From the NCBI RefSeq assembly GCF_022627325.1, contig NZ_JAETZZ010000003.1, positions 248,001 to 312,000 on the forward strand: 64,000 nt of DNA, read 5' to 3'. The position numbers and the translations under genes were made by a program. Positions 1 to 12,283 of the stretch are shown here, piece after piece; the first letter of the stretch is position 1; every line of letters starts with the position of its first letter. Under the pieces are notes generated by a model that saw only the letters and a program-made list of their open reading frames with translations, was not told the DNA's origin and made no database searches. Origin of the DNA: Pseudomonas putida (GTDB taxonomy: Bacteria; Pseudomonadota; Gammaproteobacteria; Pseudomonadales; Pseudomonadaceae).

Positions 1-312
1 GTGTTCCGTGGCCTGGTGCTGGCGCTGGTGGTATGGGGCTCGGTACAGGACCTGACGACCGTGTTCGCATTCGCCGACATCACCATGACCTGCCTGGCCT
101 TCGTCAACCTGGTCGCCCTGGCCCTGCTGTTCAAGGTCGGCTTGCGCGTGATGCGCGATTACGATGACCAGCGCAAAGCCGGCATCAAGCAGCCTGTGTT
201 CGACTCGAGCAAATTCGCCGACCTGGACCTGGACCGCGACGCCTGGCCGGCCAATCCTCAGGCCGAAACTGCCGCTGACACGACCGTCGGCCAAGTTCAG
301 CCGCAGCGCTGA
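1..312 (+). CDS. Sodium/alanine (AGCS family) symporter, C-terminal fragment
   Basis: This is the 3' end of a gene whose start lies before the window; the first GTG is simply where the frame enters. The visible 103 residues hold about two hydrophobic segments, then a charged tail with RVMRDYDDQRKAGIKQPVF. A terminal TM followed by a D-Y-x-x-Q-R-K-A-G-x-x-P-x-F tail is typical of AlsT/DagA-type sodium:alanine/glycine symporters of the inner membrane. The next gene, an asparaginase, reads the same way, so the pair may serve amino-acid use. The substrate cannot be judged from this fragment. Confidence 0.75.
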   Translation: MFRGLVLALVVWGSVQDLTTVFAFADITMTCLAFVNLVALALLFKVGLRVMRDYDDQRKAGIKQPVFDSSKFADLDLDRDAWPANPQAETAADTTVGQVQPQR

Positions 313-326
313 TATCCTCGCCTGCC

Positions 327-351
327 CAGCCGCCCCATTCGCGGGCGGCTG
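327..351 (+). terminator. GC-rich hairpin between the symporter and asparaginase genes
   Basis: Nine base pairs (CAGCCGCCC at 327-335 against GGGCGGCTG at 343-351) close a 7-nt loop just after the symporter stop. No T-run follows, so it is at best a weak terminator or an RNA-stabilising stem. Confidence 0.4.
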
Positions 352-384
352 CCTACTCTCCGCTCACCGCTACGGATGCTTTCC

Positions 385-1374
385 ATGCGTGCAGTCAAGA
401 ATCTTCTCGTCCTCTACACCGGGGGCACCATCGGCATGCTCGAAACCGCCGAAGGACTGGCACCGGCCGGTGGTTTCGATGCGCGAATGCGCGAACACTT
501 CGCCCAACTGAGCGATGCACCCCAGCTGCAGTGGACGCTGCAGGAAATGAACCCACTGCTCGACAGTGCCAACATGCAGCAGCACAACTGGCTGGCAATG
601 CGTGATGCCATCGTCGATGCAGTGGACAATGACGGCCACGATGGCGTGCTGGTGCTGCATGGCACCGATACCCTCGCCCACAGCGCGGCGGCGTTGTCGT
701 TCCTGCTGCTGGGCCTGCCGGTACCCGTACTGCTGACCGGGTCTATGTTGCCGGCCGGTGCACCGGGCAGTGATGCCTGGGACAACCTGTGCGGTGCCCT
801 GCACCAGTTCGAACAAGGCCTTGAGGATGGCGTACAGCTGTACTTCCATGGCCAGCTGCTGCCGGGCTGCCGCGCCTCGAAGCTTCGCAGCGAAGCGTTC
901 GACGCCTTCGCCGCGTTGCCACGTCATCGTGAAGGCGAGCGGGCGAGCGACGTACCGACCAAGTTGGGTTATCGCCAGCAGCGCCAGCCGGTGAACCTCG
1001 CGGTGATGCCGGTATTCCCGGGGTTGCAGGCCGAACACCTGCGTGCGCTGCTCGACACCGGGGTGCAAGGGCTGCTGCTGGAGTGTTACGGCAGCGGCAC
1101 CGGGCCGTCGGATGACCAGGCCCTGCTCGACGTGCTGCGCTCTGCGCGCCAACGTGGGGTGATGCTGGTTGCCATCAGCCAGTGCCCAGAGGGTTCGGTG
1201 GTGTTTGATACCTATGCAGCGGGCAACCGCCTGCGTGGTGCCGGCCTGGTCAGTGGCGGTGGCATGACCCGTGAGGCGGCGCTGGGTAAGCTGTTTGCGC
1301 TGCTGGGCGCGGGGCTGGATGCAGAGGCTGCAGAGCCGTGGTTTGCGCTGGACCTGTGCGGCGAGCGCGCGTGA
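385..1374 (+). CDS. ansA: L-asparaginase, type I (cytoplasmic)
   Basis: Hydrolyses L-asparagine to aspartate and ammonia. The N-terminal signature LVLYTGGTIGM (near residues 8-18) supplies the nucleophilic Thr, and LVLHGTDTLAHSA near residue 90 supplies the second Thr-Asp pair. There is no signal peptide, and the length (329 aa) fits the cytoplasmic type I family. An ATG at 376 is in frame, but ATG 385 has GGA eight bases upstream and begins directly before the conserved strand, so I prefer it. The gene reads towards the tRNA-Sec/selB end, making the region 1375-1383 convergent. Confidence 0.87.
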   Translation: MRAVKNLLVLYTGGTIGMLETAEGLAPAGGFDARMREHFAQLSDAPQLQWTLQEMNPLLDSANMQQHNWLAMRDAIVDAVDNDGHDGVLVLHGTDTLAHSAAALSFLLLGLPVPVLLTGSMLPAGAPGSDAWDNLCGALHQFEQGLEDGVQLYFHGQLLPGCRASKLRSEAFDAFAALPRHREGERASDVPTKLGYRQQRQPVNLAVMPVFPGLQAEHLRALLDTGVQGLLLECYGSGTGPSDDQALLDVLRSARQRGVMLVAISQCPEGSVVFDTYAAGNRLRGAGLVSGGGMTREAALGKLFALLGAGLDAEAAEPWFALDLCGERA

Positions 1375-1383
1375 CCAGGAAAT

Positions 1384-1479
1384 TGGCGGAAGGCAGCGGG
1401 AGTCGAACCTGCCCGGGAACGGCTGCCGTCCCCAACCGGGTTTGAAGCCCGGCCGCGCCACCGGGCGCGATTGCCTTCC
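1384..1479 (-). tRNA. selC: tRNA-Sec (anticodon TCA), CCA encoded
   Basis: Read on the minus strand, the RNA starts GGAAGGCA and ends TGCCTTCC-GCCA, giving the 8-bp acceptor stem peculiar to tRNA-Sec. The D stem is six pairs (CGCGCC/GGCGCG), the anticodon loop is CTTCAAA with TCA complementary to UGA, and there is a long variable arm. The T arm is GCAGG-TTCGACT-CCCGC, which leaves one A-C mismatch. It lies six bases after the selB stop and could be co-transcribed with selAB. It decodes the in-frame UGA of fdnG in this window. Confidence 0.97.
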
Positions 1480-1485
1480 TTGAAC

Positions 1486-4838
<3,353 letters not shown>

Positions 4839-4861
4839 CTACCTTATCCATTGTCTGTTCG

Positions 4862-4918
4862 GCCCTCATCGCCGGCAAGCCGGCGCTTGGTGGGAGCCGG
4901 CTTGCCGGCGATGAGGGC
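4862..4918. repeat. Paired REP palindrome (P. putida type)
   Basis: Perfect 23-bp arms at 4862-4884 and 4896-4918 flank an 11-nt loop; each arm holds the core GCCGGCAAGCCGGC. Related copies are at 32208, 43888 and 46899. It lies between fdhE and selA and could attenuate transcription or stabilise the mRNA end. Confidence 0.9.
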
Positions 4919-4942
4919 AACTCAATTGTGCAGTGTAGACAC

Positions 4943-5893
4943 TCACCCACCACCCGGCGCCAGCATCAGGTTGGGCGCCAGCCGATGAAAGCCCTCCTCG
5001 TCCAAGCGGATATCCAGTGCCAGGCTGGCCAGATCATCGGCCAACGGCTCGGCAGCAGCGTCGTTCTCAAGATAATTCTGCTTCAGGTAGGTATTGCACC
5101 CCGGGCAGCATTCAGCCCGCAGCGGCGCCTTGCCCGGCGCATGGCGGTCATCCTCCAGGCTGGTATAGCGCAAACCCTTGCTCGCCTCGCAGTACACGCA
5201 CTTGACCCGCACCACATGCCATTCGCAGGCACACAACGAGCACGCCAGATAACGCAGGCCGTTGTGCTTGCCACGGTTACGTACCACCCCGGCCATGGCC
5301 GGCGAACCACAGGCCGGGCACTGGGCCTGGCTGCCCGACGGCTTGAGCTCAGGTGACGGTAGCCCCAGCAACCAGCTGGACCACGCCGCCTGCAGCGCGC
5401 CCCCCAGAAACGGCACCAAAGCTACGGGCACAGCGTCGTACTGCCCTGCCAGTAATGCGGCCCCCCAGCCTTTGCGCTGGCTGTCGTCACTGCCGCGCAG
5501 TGCCTGCAAGGCTGCCGCCAAAGGGCCATCGGCCTCATCGTCGAACCGGTCGAGCAGCGCCTGCAACCACACCAGCCACGCCCCCTCGCGCACCAGGCCA
5601 TCGGCTGCCAGGGGTGGCAAGCCATGACTTATGCACAGGCGCTGCCGGTCATCGGCCACGGGCAAACCACCAGGCGGGTTATCCACAAGCTGCTGCTGAA
5701 TGCGACACAGCCGTGCGACCAGACGCAAATAGTCGCCAAGGGCATGCCCTGCAGCGAGCTGCTCGAGGCGCACGGCGCGCAGTTCGAACAGGTTGGCGGG
5801 CGGCAGGTGCAAGAACGGCGGCATCACCGCCGACGCTTCGATCTGCCCCGGTTCGAGTATCGTGCTCAAGCCTTCATCCTTCTTTACGTCCAT
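4943..5893 (-). CDS. fdhE: Formate dehydrogenase accessory protein FdhE
   Basis: Rubredoxin-like cytoplasmic protein needed for maturation of respiratory formate dehydrogenases; in E. coli it binds the catalytic subunits before export. The 316-aa product has the expected four cysteine motifs in the C-terminal half: CPACG, CSLC, CVYC and CPGC. The ATG at 5893 lies within the end of fdnI (stop at 5874-5876), an overlap of about 20 bases; an in-frame GTG at 5899 is the alternative start. Coupling to fdnGHI agrees with its chaperone role. Confidence 0.92.
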   Translation of the reverse strand: MDVKKDEGLSTILEPGQIEASAVMPPFLHLPPANLFELRAVRLEQLAAGHALGDYLRLVARLCRIQQQLVDNPPGGLPVADDRQRLCISHGLPPLAADGLVREGAWLVWLQALLDRFDDEADGPLAAALQALRGSDDSQRKGWGAALLAGQYDAVPVALVPFLGGALQAAWSSWLLGLPSPELKPSGSQAQCPACGSPAMAGVVRNRGKHNGLRYLACSLCACEWHVVRVKCVYCEASKGLRYTSLEDDRHAPGKAPLRAECCPGCNTYLKQNYLENDAAAEPLADDLASLALDIRLDEEGFHRLAPNLMLAPGGG

Positions 5894-6530
5894 GATCACT
5901 CGGCGTCTTGTCGCCGGTCACTTCGCGGTACCACAACTGATGGTGCTTGCGTGCCCAGGCGCGGCTGACCCAGCCATGCAGCATGGCGCCGATCGAGCCC
6001 TTGATCCAGATACCGGCGTAGATGTGCACGATGATGCTGAGTATCAGCACGAAGCCCGCCAGCGCATGGGCCAACGACGCCAGGCGGATCGAACCGATGT
6101 CGAAGAAATGGCTGAAATACGCGCGCCAGATCACCAGGCCGCTGAGCAGCAACACCAGCATGCACACCAACAGCGTCCAGAACAGCAGCTTCTGGCCAGC
6201 GTTGTACTTGCCGATCGGCGGCACACCCTCCTCTTTGTTGAGCATCACCCGGTCGATGCGGCGCAGCCACAGGCGGTCGTTGGCAGTGATGAAGTTGGCG
6301 CGCCAGAAACGCACCACCAGGAACAGAAAGAACACGAACATGGCCACCCCGATGAAGGGGTGCAAGATCCGTGTCCACGGCCCCCCGCCGAACAGATGGC
6401 TGAGCCAGAACAGCGCCGGATGGAACAGCGCCAGCCCGGAAAGCCCGGCCAGCACGAACAGGAGGGCGACGATCCAGTGGTTGGTGCGCTCGTTGGCGTT
6501 GTAGCGCAATATGGGTTTTTCGTCGTTCAT
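5874..6530 (-). CDS. fdnI: Formate dehydrogenase gamma subunit (cytochrome b556)
   Basis: Inner-membrane di-heme cytochrome that anchors the periplasm-facing alpha/beta subunits and passes electrons to the quinone pool. The 218-aa product has four clear hydrophobic segments and starts [18 protein letters not shown], whose His is a plausible heme ligand; further His residues lie in the later helices. The start ATG overlaps the fdnH stop as ATGA (6527-6530). The length agrees with the 211-217 aa of the E. coli FdoI/FdnI proteins. Confidence 0.94.
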   Translation of the reverse strand: MNDEKPILRYNANERTNHWIVALLFVLAGLSGLALFHPALFWLSHLFGGGPWTRILHPFIGVAMFVFFLFLVVRFWRANFITANDRLWLRRIDRVMLNKEEGVPPIGKYNAGQKLLFWTLLVCMLVLLLSGLVIWRAYFSHFFDIGSIRLASLAHALAGFVLILSIIVHIYAGIWIKGSIGAMLHGWVSRAWARKHHQLWYREVTGDKTPSDHGRKEG

Positions 6531-7483
6531 GGCCGCTGCTCCCCTTGCCCACCGGGCTGCTTCGGATCATAGACATGCACCGCGGGGTCCACCTGGTGCA
6601 CGCTGTCATCAGGTGGCGCGGGGTTGGGGTGTTCGTCCTCCTCGACCCGCTGCGGGCCAACCCGCACATAGTGGAAGAACCCGGCCAGCACCGCTGCGCC
6701 CATCGCCAGCAGCGCTAGGGGCTTGGTGATGCCCTTCCACAAGCCTACCAGTGGGCTGATCACCGGCTGGTCCGGCAGGCCGGCATACAGCCTGGGCGTA
6801 TCGGCATGGTGCAATACATACATCACGTGCGTGCCGCCGACGCCGTCCGGGTCGTAGAGCCCGGCGTTGTCGTAGCCACGCGATTTGAGGTCGACGATGC
6901 GTTCGGCAGCATGCACCTTCATTTCGTCCTTGCTGCCGAAGACGATCGCGCCGGTCGGGCAGGTTTTCACGCAGGCAGGCTCCAGGCCCACGCTCACGCG
7001 GTCGGAACACAGCGAGCACTTGTAGGCCTTGTGGTCTTTCTGCGAGATGCGCGGAATGTTGAACGGGCAGCCAGTGATGCAATAGCCACAGCCGATGCAG
7101 TGGTCCTGATTGAAATCGACGATGCCGTTGGCGTGCTTGATGATCGCTCCCGGGCTGGGGCAGGCCTTCAGGCAACCTGGCTCGGCGCAGTGCATGCAGC
7201 CGTCCTTGCGGATCAGCCACTCCAGGTTGCCATCGTCGCGCTCGTGTTCGGTGAAGCGCATCAGGGTCCAGGTCTCGGCCGTCAGGTCCTGGGGGTTGTC
7301 GTAGGTGCCGTGGTTATGGCCCACCTCGTCACGCAGCTCGTTCCACTCCGAACACGCCACCTGGCACGCTTTGCAGCCGATGCATTTGGTGGTGTCGATC
7401 AGCTTGGCGACTTCCTGTTGCTGGCGTACCGAAGGGGGGACGGTGGTGGTGGCCGAGCGGGCAATGATGTCTTGGCTGGCCAT
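6527..7483 (-). CDS. fdnH: Formate dehydrogenase beta subunit (four 4Fe-4S, membrane-anchored)
   Basis: Electron-transfer subunit between the molybdenum alpha subunit and cytochrome b. The 318-aa protein contains four cysteine clusters: [35 protein letters not shown] and CSLC with PACVKTC. A single C-terminal TM follows ([19 protein letters not shown]). Its ATG shares one base with the fdnG stop (TGATG at 7481-7485), and the stop overlaps fdnI. As is usual, it has no signal of its own and would be exported with FdnG. Confidence 0.95.
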   Translation of the reverse strand: MASQDIIARSATTTVPPSVRQQQEVAKLIDTTKCIGCKACQVACSEWNELRDEVGHNHGTYDNPQDLTAETWTLMRFTEHERDDGNLEWLIRKDGCMHCAEPGCLKACPSPGAIIKHANGIVDFNQDHCIGCGYCITGCPFNIPRISQKDHKAYKCSLCSDRVSVGLEPACVKTCPTGAIVFGSKDEMKVHAAERIVDLKSRGYDNAGLYDPDGVGGTHVMYVLHHADTPRLYAGLPDQPVISPLVGLWKGITKPLALLAMGAAVLAGFFHYVRVGPQRVEEDEHPNPAPPDDSVHQVDPAVHVYDPKQPGGQGEQRP

Positions 7484-10400
7484 CAGATTTTCTCCACTTT
7501 GACGAGGAACGACTTGGACTCCGGCGTCTGCGTGTTGCCGTCACCAAGGAAGGGCACCAAGGTGTTGGTCAGGTAACCGTGCCGCGTCGCGCCGGTGAAG
7601 CCCCAGTGCAAGGGGATGCCGACCTGGTGCACGGTCTGGTTGTTGACCTGCAGCGGGCGAATCCGCTTGGTCACCACCGCCACCGCTTCGATATGCCCGC
7701 GCTTGCTCGACACCCGCACGCGGTCCCCTGCCTTGATGCCCTTCTCGTTGGCCAGCACCTCACCGATCTCGACGAACTGCTCGGGCTGGGCAATGGCGTT
7801 GAGCCGGCAGTGTTTGCTCCAGAAGTGGAAGTGCTCGGTCAAACGGTAGGTCGTTGCCGCATAGGGGAATTCGTCGTGCTTGCCGAGGGTGTCCCACACC
7901 GAATCGAAGATCCGCCCGGCCGGGTTGCTGGTGGCCTTGTTGTTCTTCGGGTGCAGTGGGTTGATGCCGATCGGCGTCTCGAACGGCTCATAGTGCTCGG
8001 GGAATGGCCCTTCGGCCATCTTGTCGATGGCAAAGAACCGTGCGACGCCCTCGGGGTTCATGATGAACGGGTTCATGCCCGCTTCCGGTGGCGAATCGAC
8101 CTTGAAGTCGGGCACGTCGGTGCCGGTCCAGGCCTTGCCGTTCCACCATACCAGGCGCTTTTTCTCCGGGTCCCATGGCTTGCCTTGCAGGTCGCTGGAG
8201 GCACGGTTGTACAAGATGCGGCGGTTGGCCGGCCAGGCCCAGGCCCAGTTCTGCGCCTGATGCATGCCGTACGGGTCACTGTTGTCACGCCGGGCCATCT
8301 GGTTGCCCTGCTCGGTCCAGCAGCCGGCGAAGATCCAGCAGCCGGACGCTGTGCTGCCGTCGTCCTTGAGCTGGCCGAAGCCTGCCAACTGTTGCCCGGC
8401 CTTGATCAGCGTACCGGTCGGATCGGTCACATCAGTGACCGCCCAGCCGTTCATTTCCTTGGCCAGTTCCTCCGGTGACGGCTCGTGTGCCAGCTTGTAG
8501 GGCCAACTGATGTTGATGATCGGGTCAGGGTAAGTGCCGCCCTCGGTCTGGTAGCGCTGGCGCATGCGCAGGAACAACTCGCTCATGATCTGCACGTCGG
8601 TGCGGGTCTCGCCCGGGCCGTCGGCGCCCTTCCAGTGCCACTGCAGCCAGCGGCTGCTGTTGACCAGCGACCCATCTTCCTCGGCGAAACAGGTGGTGGG
8701 CAGGCGGATCACTTCGGTCTGGATATTGGCCGTGTCGACGTCATTGAAGGGCCCGGCATTACGCCAGAACTCCGAGGTCTCGGTGGCCAGCGGGTCCATG
8801 ACCACCAGCCACTTGAGCTTGCCCAAGGCCGCGGTCACGCGGTTCTTGTCGGGCAATGCGGCGATAGGGTTGAAACCTTGGCAGATGTAACCGTTGACCT
8901 TGCCTTGGCCCATCATTTCGAACATGCGCAGCACGTCATAGGCCGGCACATCGAGCTTGGGCAACCAGTCGTAACCCCAGTTGTTGTCTGCCGTGGCATT
9001 GGCGCCATACCAGGCCTTCATCAGGCTGACATGGAACTTGCCGTAGTTCTGCCAATAGGACAGCTGCCCAGGGCGCAGCGGCTTGGAAGCCCGCTTGTCA
9101 ATGTAGGCGGCATAGTCCTGCTCGGCATCGCCAGGCAGGCTCAAGTAGCCCGGTAGTGAGTTGGAGAGCAAGCCAAGGTCGGTCAACCCCTGGATGTTGG
9201 AATGCCCGCGCAAGGCATTGACCCCGCCACCCGGCATGCCGACGTTACCCAGCAGCAACTGGACCATGGCCGCACTGCGGATGATCTGAGCGCCGATCGA
9301 ATGCTGCGTCCAGCCCAGTGCATAGAGAATCGTCATGGTCTTGCCCGGTACCGAGCAGGTGGCGATTTCTTCCCAGATCTTCATCATGGCGTCCTGCGGC
9401 ATGCCACAGGTCATGCTCGCCAGTTCCGGGGTATAGCGGCTGTAATGCTGCTTCATCAACTGGAACACGCAACGCGGGTGCTGCAGGGTCGGGTCGACCT
9501 TGGCGAAACCGTCTTCGCCCAGTTCGTAACCCCAACCGGACTTGTCGGCATACACACGCTTGGCCGCGTCGTAGCCGCTGAACAGCCCGTCTTCGAAGCC
9601 ATAGCTTTCTTTGACGATGAACGACACGTCGGTGTAGTTGCGCACGTACTCGTGCTGGATCTTGTCAGTGCTCAGCAGGTAATTGATCAGCCCGCCCATG
9701 AAGGCGATATCGCTGCCGGTACGAATCGGCGCGTAGTAGTCCGCCACCGAGGCGGTACGGGTAAACCGCGGGTCGACCACGATCAGCCGCGCCTTGTTGT
9801 GCGCCTTGGCCTCGGTCACCCACTTGAAGCCGCACGGGTGCGCTTCTGCTGCGTTGCCACCCATCACCAGGACCAGATTCGCGTTGGCGATATCTGACCA
9901 GTGGTTGGTCATGGCGCCACGGCCATACGTCGGGGCAAGACTTGCCACCGTCGGGCCATGTCAGACACGTGCCTGGTTATCGAACCCCAGCATGCCGGTT
10001 GCGCGGATGACCTTGTGGGTCAGGTAGCCGGCCTCGCTGGAGGCGGCGGAGGCAGCGAGAAAACCGGTGGTAACCCAGCGGTTGACGGTTTGCCCTTGGT
10101 CGTTCTTTTCGATGAAGTTGGCGTCGCGGTCCTGCTTCATCAGTTCGGCAACGCGGTCGAGTGCCTCGTCCCAGCTCACCCGCACCCACTCCTTGCTACC
10201 CGCCTTGCGCACTTCGGGGTACTTGAGGCGGCTCTCACTGTGGATGAAGTCCAGCAGACCGGCGCCTTTCGGGCACAGGGTGCCGCGGTTGACCGGATGG
10301 TCGGCGTCGCCTTCGATATGGATGATGTTCTGTTTGACGTTCTTGCCCGCATCGCCCTGGCTGTAAAGGATCAGGCCGCAGCCGACCGAGCAGTAGGGGC

Positions 10401-10551
10401 AGGTGTTGCGGGTTTCCTTGGTGTGCGCCAGCTTGAAGTGGCGCACCTGCTCGGCGAAGGCCGGCGTCGGGGCCATGCCCAACGCCGCCAGGCTCGAGCC
10501 TCCAAGGCCGACAGCGGCGACCTTGAAGAATTGCCGACGGTTGAGGTCCAT
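7483..10551 (-). CDS. fdnG: Formate dehydrogenase alpha subunit, selenocysteine-containing (UGA at 9961-9963 = Sec197)
   Basis: Catalytic molybdopterin-guanine-dinucleotide subunit oxidising formate to CO2 in the periplasm. The 1022-aa product must be read through an in-frame UGA: before it stands DNQARV and after it [17 protein letters not shown], exactly where E. coli FdnG has Sec196. The N-terminus [18 protein letters not shown] is a Tat signal (RRQFFK), followed by the 4Fe-4S motif CPYCSVGCG. The start ATG 10551 has CAGGAG at good spacing; the open frame runs 28 codons further upstream without merit. A conventional gene caller would give two pieces (ends at 9961, and a false start at 9948). 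The choice of fdn over fdo is a naming convention here. Confidence 0.96.
9921..9960 (-). promoter_or_regulatory. SECIS-like hairpin just downstream of the fdnG Sec codon
   Basis: Immediately 3' of the UGA (minus strand) the RNA can fold a stem whose apex is GGCAA-GUC-UUGCC (9933-9945), with further pairing of CGACGG-type flanks. Bacterial SECIS elements lie directly after the UGA inside the coding sequence with a small GU-bearing apical loop, so position and shape fit SelB recognition. The exact lower pairs were not computed. Confidence 0.8.
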
Positions 10552-10679
10552 CGTGCACTCCTGATCAGGTTTCGGGCGCTCGGGGCTTTGCCGACGCCTC
10601 GGGTCATCACGGTAGCGGCAAAGTGATGCCGCCAACCGTTAAGACTAGCCAAGAATGCCAAAAGTGCGATTGACCGTAA

Positions 10680-11441
10680 TCAGCAAGGCGGCAGATTGCG
10701 CGCCACATTCAAGGCCGCACTGCTCTGCGCCACCGGCATGATTTCGAGGGTGTTGATGTTCACGTGGGGCGGCTGCTCAGCGATCCACGCAACCGTGGCG
10801 GCAATGTCTTCGGGCAGGATCGCCTGCACGTCACGGTACAAGGCATCCACCGCATTGAGGTCGCCGTTCAGGCGCACCACGGAAAAATCGGTCCCGGAAC
10901 ACAGCCCTGGCTCGATGTTGCTGACCCGCACGCGGGTCCCTGCCAGATCGGCGCGCAGGTTCAGGCTGAACTGCCGCACGAACGCCTTGCTCGCACCATA
11001 GACGTTGCCGCCCGGGTAGGGATAGGTGCCGGCAATCGAACCGATGTTGATGATCATGCCGCTGTCGGCCTGCACCATCTGCGGCAGTACCGCATGGGTG
11101 ACCATGGCCAGCCCGGTAATGTTGGTGTCGATCATGCGCTGCCAGTTCTCGGCGCTGCAGGCCTGGGCCCGCTCGATACCCAGCGCCAATCCTGCGTTGT
11201 TGACCAGCACATCGATGCCCGGTGCAGCTTCGTTGATCTGCGCCACCGCTGCGCTGATCGACTGCCCATCAGTCACATCAAGCGCCAGTGGAATGAAGTT
11301 GTCGCCAAGCGCTTGCTCCAGCGCCTGCAGCTTTTCCATACGGCGGGCGCCCCCGATCACGCGGTAGCCCTTGGCAACCAGGGTGGCGCATATGGCCCGG
11401 CCAAAGCCTGAGGAGGCGCCGGTTACGAATGCAGTTTTCAT
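10680..11441 (-). CDS. SDR-family NADP(H)-dependent oxidoreductase, YdfG-like
   Basis: A classical short-chain dehydrogenase of 253 aa: TGASSGFGRA (cofactor loop, residues 7-16), NNAG, a catalytic Ser in INIGSIAG and YGASK. RR after the second strand (GGARRMEK) suggests NADP(H). It resembles E. coli YdfG, which oxidises 3-hydroxy acids such as serine and allo-threonine; sulfoacetaldehyde reductases belong to the same group. It starts 25 bases after the TSUP permease on the same strand, so it is probably in one operon with the permease and oxygenase upstream. The substrate is unknown. It ends about 130 bases before fdnG begins. Confidence 0.85.
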   Translation of the reverse strand: MKTAFVTGASSGFGRAICATLVAKGYRVIGGARRMEKLQALEQALGDNFIPLALDVTDGQSISAAVAQINEAAPGIDVLVNNAGLALGIERAQACSAENWQRMIDTNITGLAMVTHAVLPQMVQADSGMIINIGSIAGTYPYPGGNVYGASKAFVRQFSLNLRADLAGTRVRVSNIEPGLCSGTDFSVVRLNGDLNAVDALYRDVQAILPEDIAATVAWIAEQPPHVNINTLEIMPVAQSSAALNVARNLPPC

Positions 11442-11466
11442 CAGGTTTGTCTCCCAGAAGGTAATG

Positions 11467-12252
11467 TCAGACCAGGTATTTCACGCCAAGGCTGGTGAAC
11501 AGGCACAACATCGAAAACACCAGCGCCTTGCGCACCACGTCGTTGCCTTTGCGCAGCGCCAGAGCACTGCCCATGTGATTGCCGAGGATGTTGCAAGCCA
11601 CCAGGGGCAGCGCCAGCAGGTAGACCACCTTGCCGGCCATGATGAATGCGACCAGCGCACCGATGTTGGAGGCGAAGTTGAACGTCTTGGAGTTGGCCGA
11701 ACTGGAAACCAGGTCCATACGCAGCAGGTAGTGGAAGGCGATGATGAACATGCTGCCCGTGCCTGGGCCGAAGAAGCCGTCGTAGAAGCCGATGGCCAGG
11801 CAGGTCAATGGCACGACGGTGTAGAGCATCCGCGTCGACAGCGCCCGCTCCTCTATCGGGCGGTCCTTGGGGGTGAGGAAGATCAGGATGCCGAAAGGGA
11901 TCAACGCCAGAATGATCTTGCCCACGGTTTCCTGAGAGATCGACACGATCAGGTGCGCCCCCAGGTAGGCGCCGAGCAGTGAGAAAGGCACGCCGACCAG
12001 TGCCACCTGCCAGACCATCTTGCTGTTGGCCAGGAAGTTGCGGATGGCCGCCAGTGTGCCCAGCGTACTGACCAGTTTCTCCTGCCCCAACGCTACCTGA
12101 GGCGGCATGCCCACCAGCAGAAACCCTGGTACCAGAAACAACCCGCCGCCCCCGGCAATGCTGTCCACGAAGCCCGCGACAAAGGCAATGGCGCCCAGCA
12201 GCAGGATCGCCAGCAGCCAGTGTTCCGCCCAGTAAGCGCCTAACAGTTCCAT
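11467..12252 (-). CDS. TSUP-family anion permease (TauE/SafE/YfcA type)
   Basis: Predicted inner-membrane transporter of 261 aa with about eight hydrophobic segments. The two family repeats start with FVAGFVDSIAGGGG (near residue 25) and FYDGFFGPGTGS (near residue 155), the hallmark glycine-rich turns of the TauE/SafE fold. Characterised relatives move sulfite, sulfonates or other small organic anions, mostly outward. It lies 31 bases after the oxygenase gene and 25 before the SDR gene, so it may carry the substrate or product of that pathway. The direction of transport cannot be deduced. Confidence 0.88.
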   Translation of the reverse strand: MELLGAYWAEHWLLAILLLGAIAFVAGFVDSIAGGGGLFLVPGFLLVGMPPQVALGQEKLVSTLGTLAAIRNFLANSKMVWQVALVGVPFSLLGAYLGAHLIVSISQETVGKIILALIPFGILIFLTPKDRPIEERALSTRMLYTVVPLTCLAIGFYDGFFGPGTGSMFIIAFHYLLRMDLVSSSANSKTFNFASNIGALVAFIMAGKVVYLLALPLVACNILGNHMGSALALRKGNDVVRKALVFSMLCLFTSLGVKYLV

Positions 12253-12283
12253 AGCAGTAATTCCGTCGATGAATGAAGAGAAA

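Noticed and set aside
7483..9948. An 821-aa FdnG starting at ATG 9948
   Set aside because: The sequence before it is conserved FdnG with Tat signal and 4Fe-4S motif, joined through the Sec UGA; 9948 is an internal Met-encoding codon.
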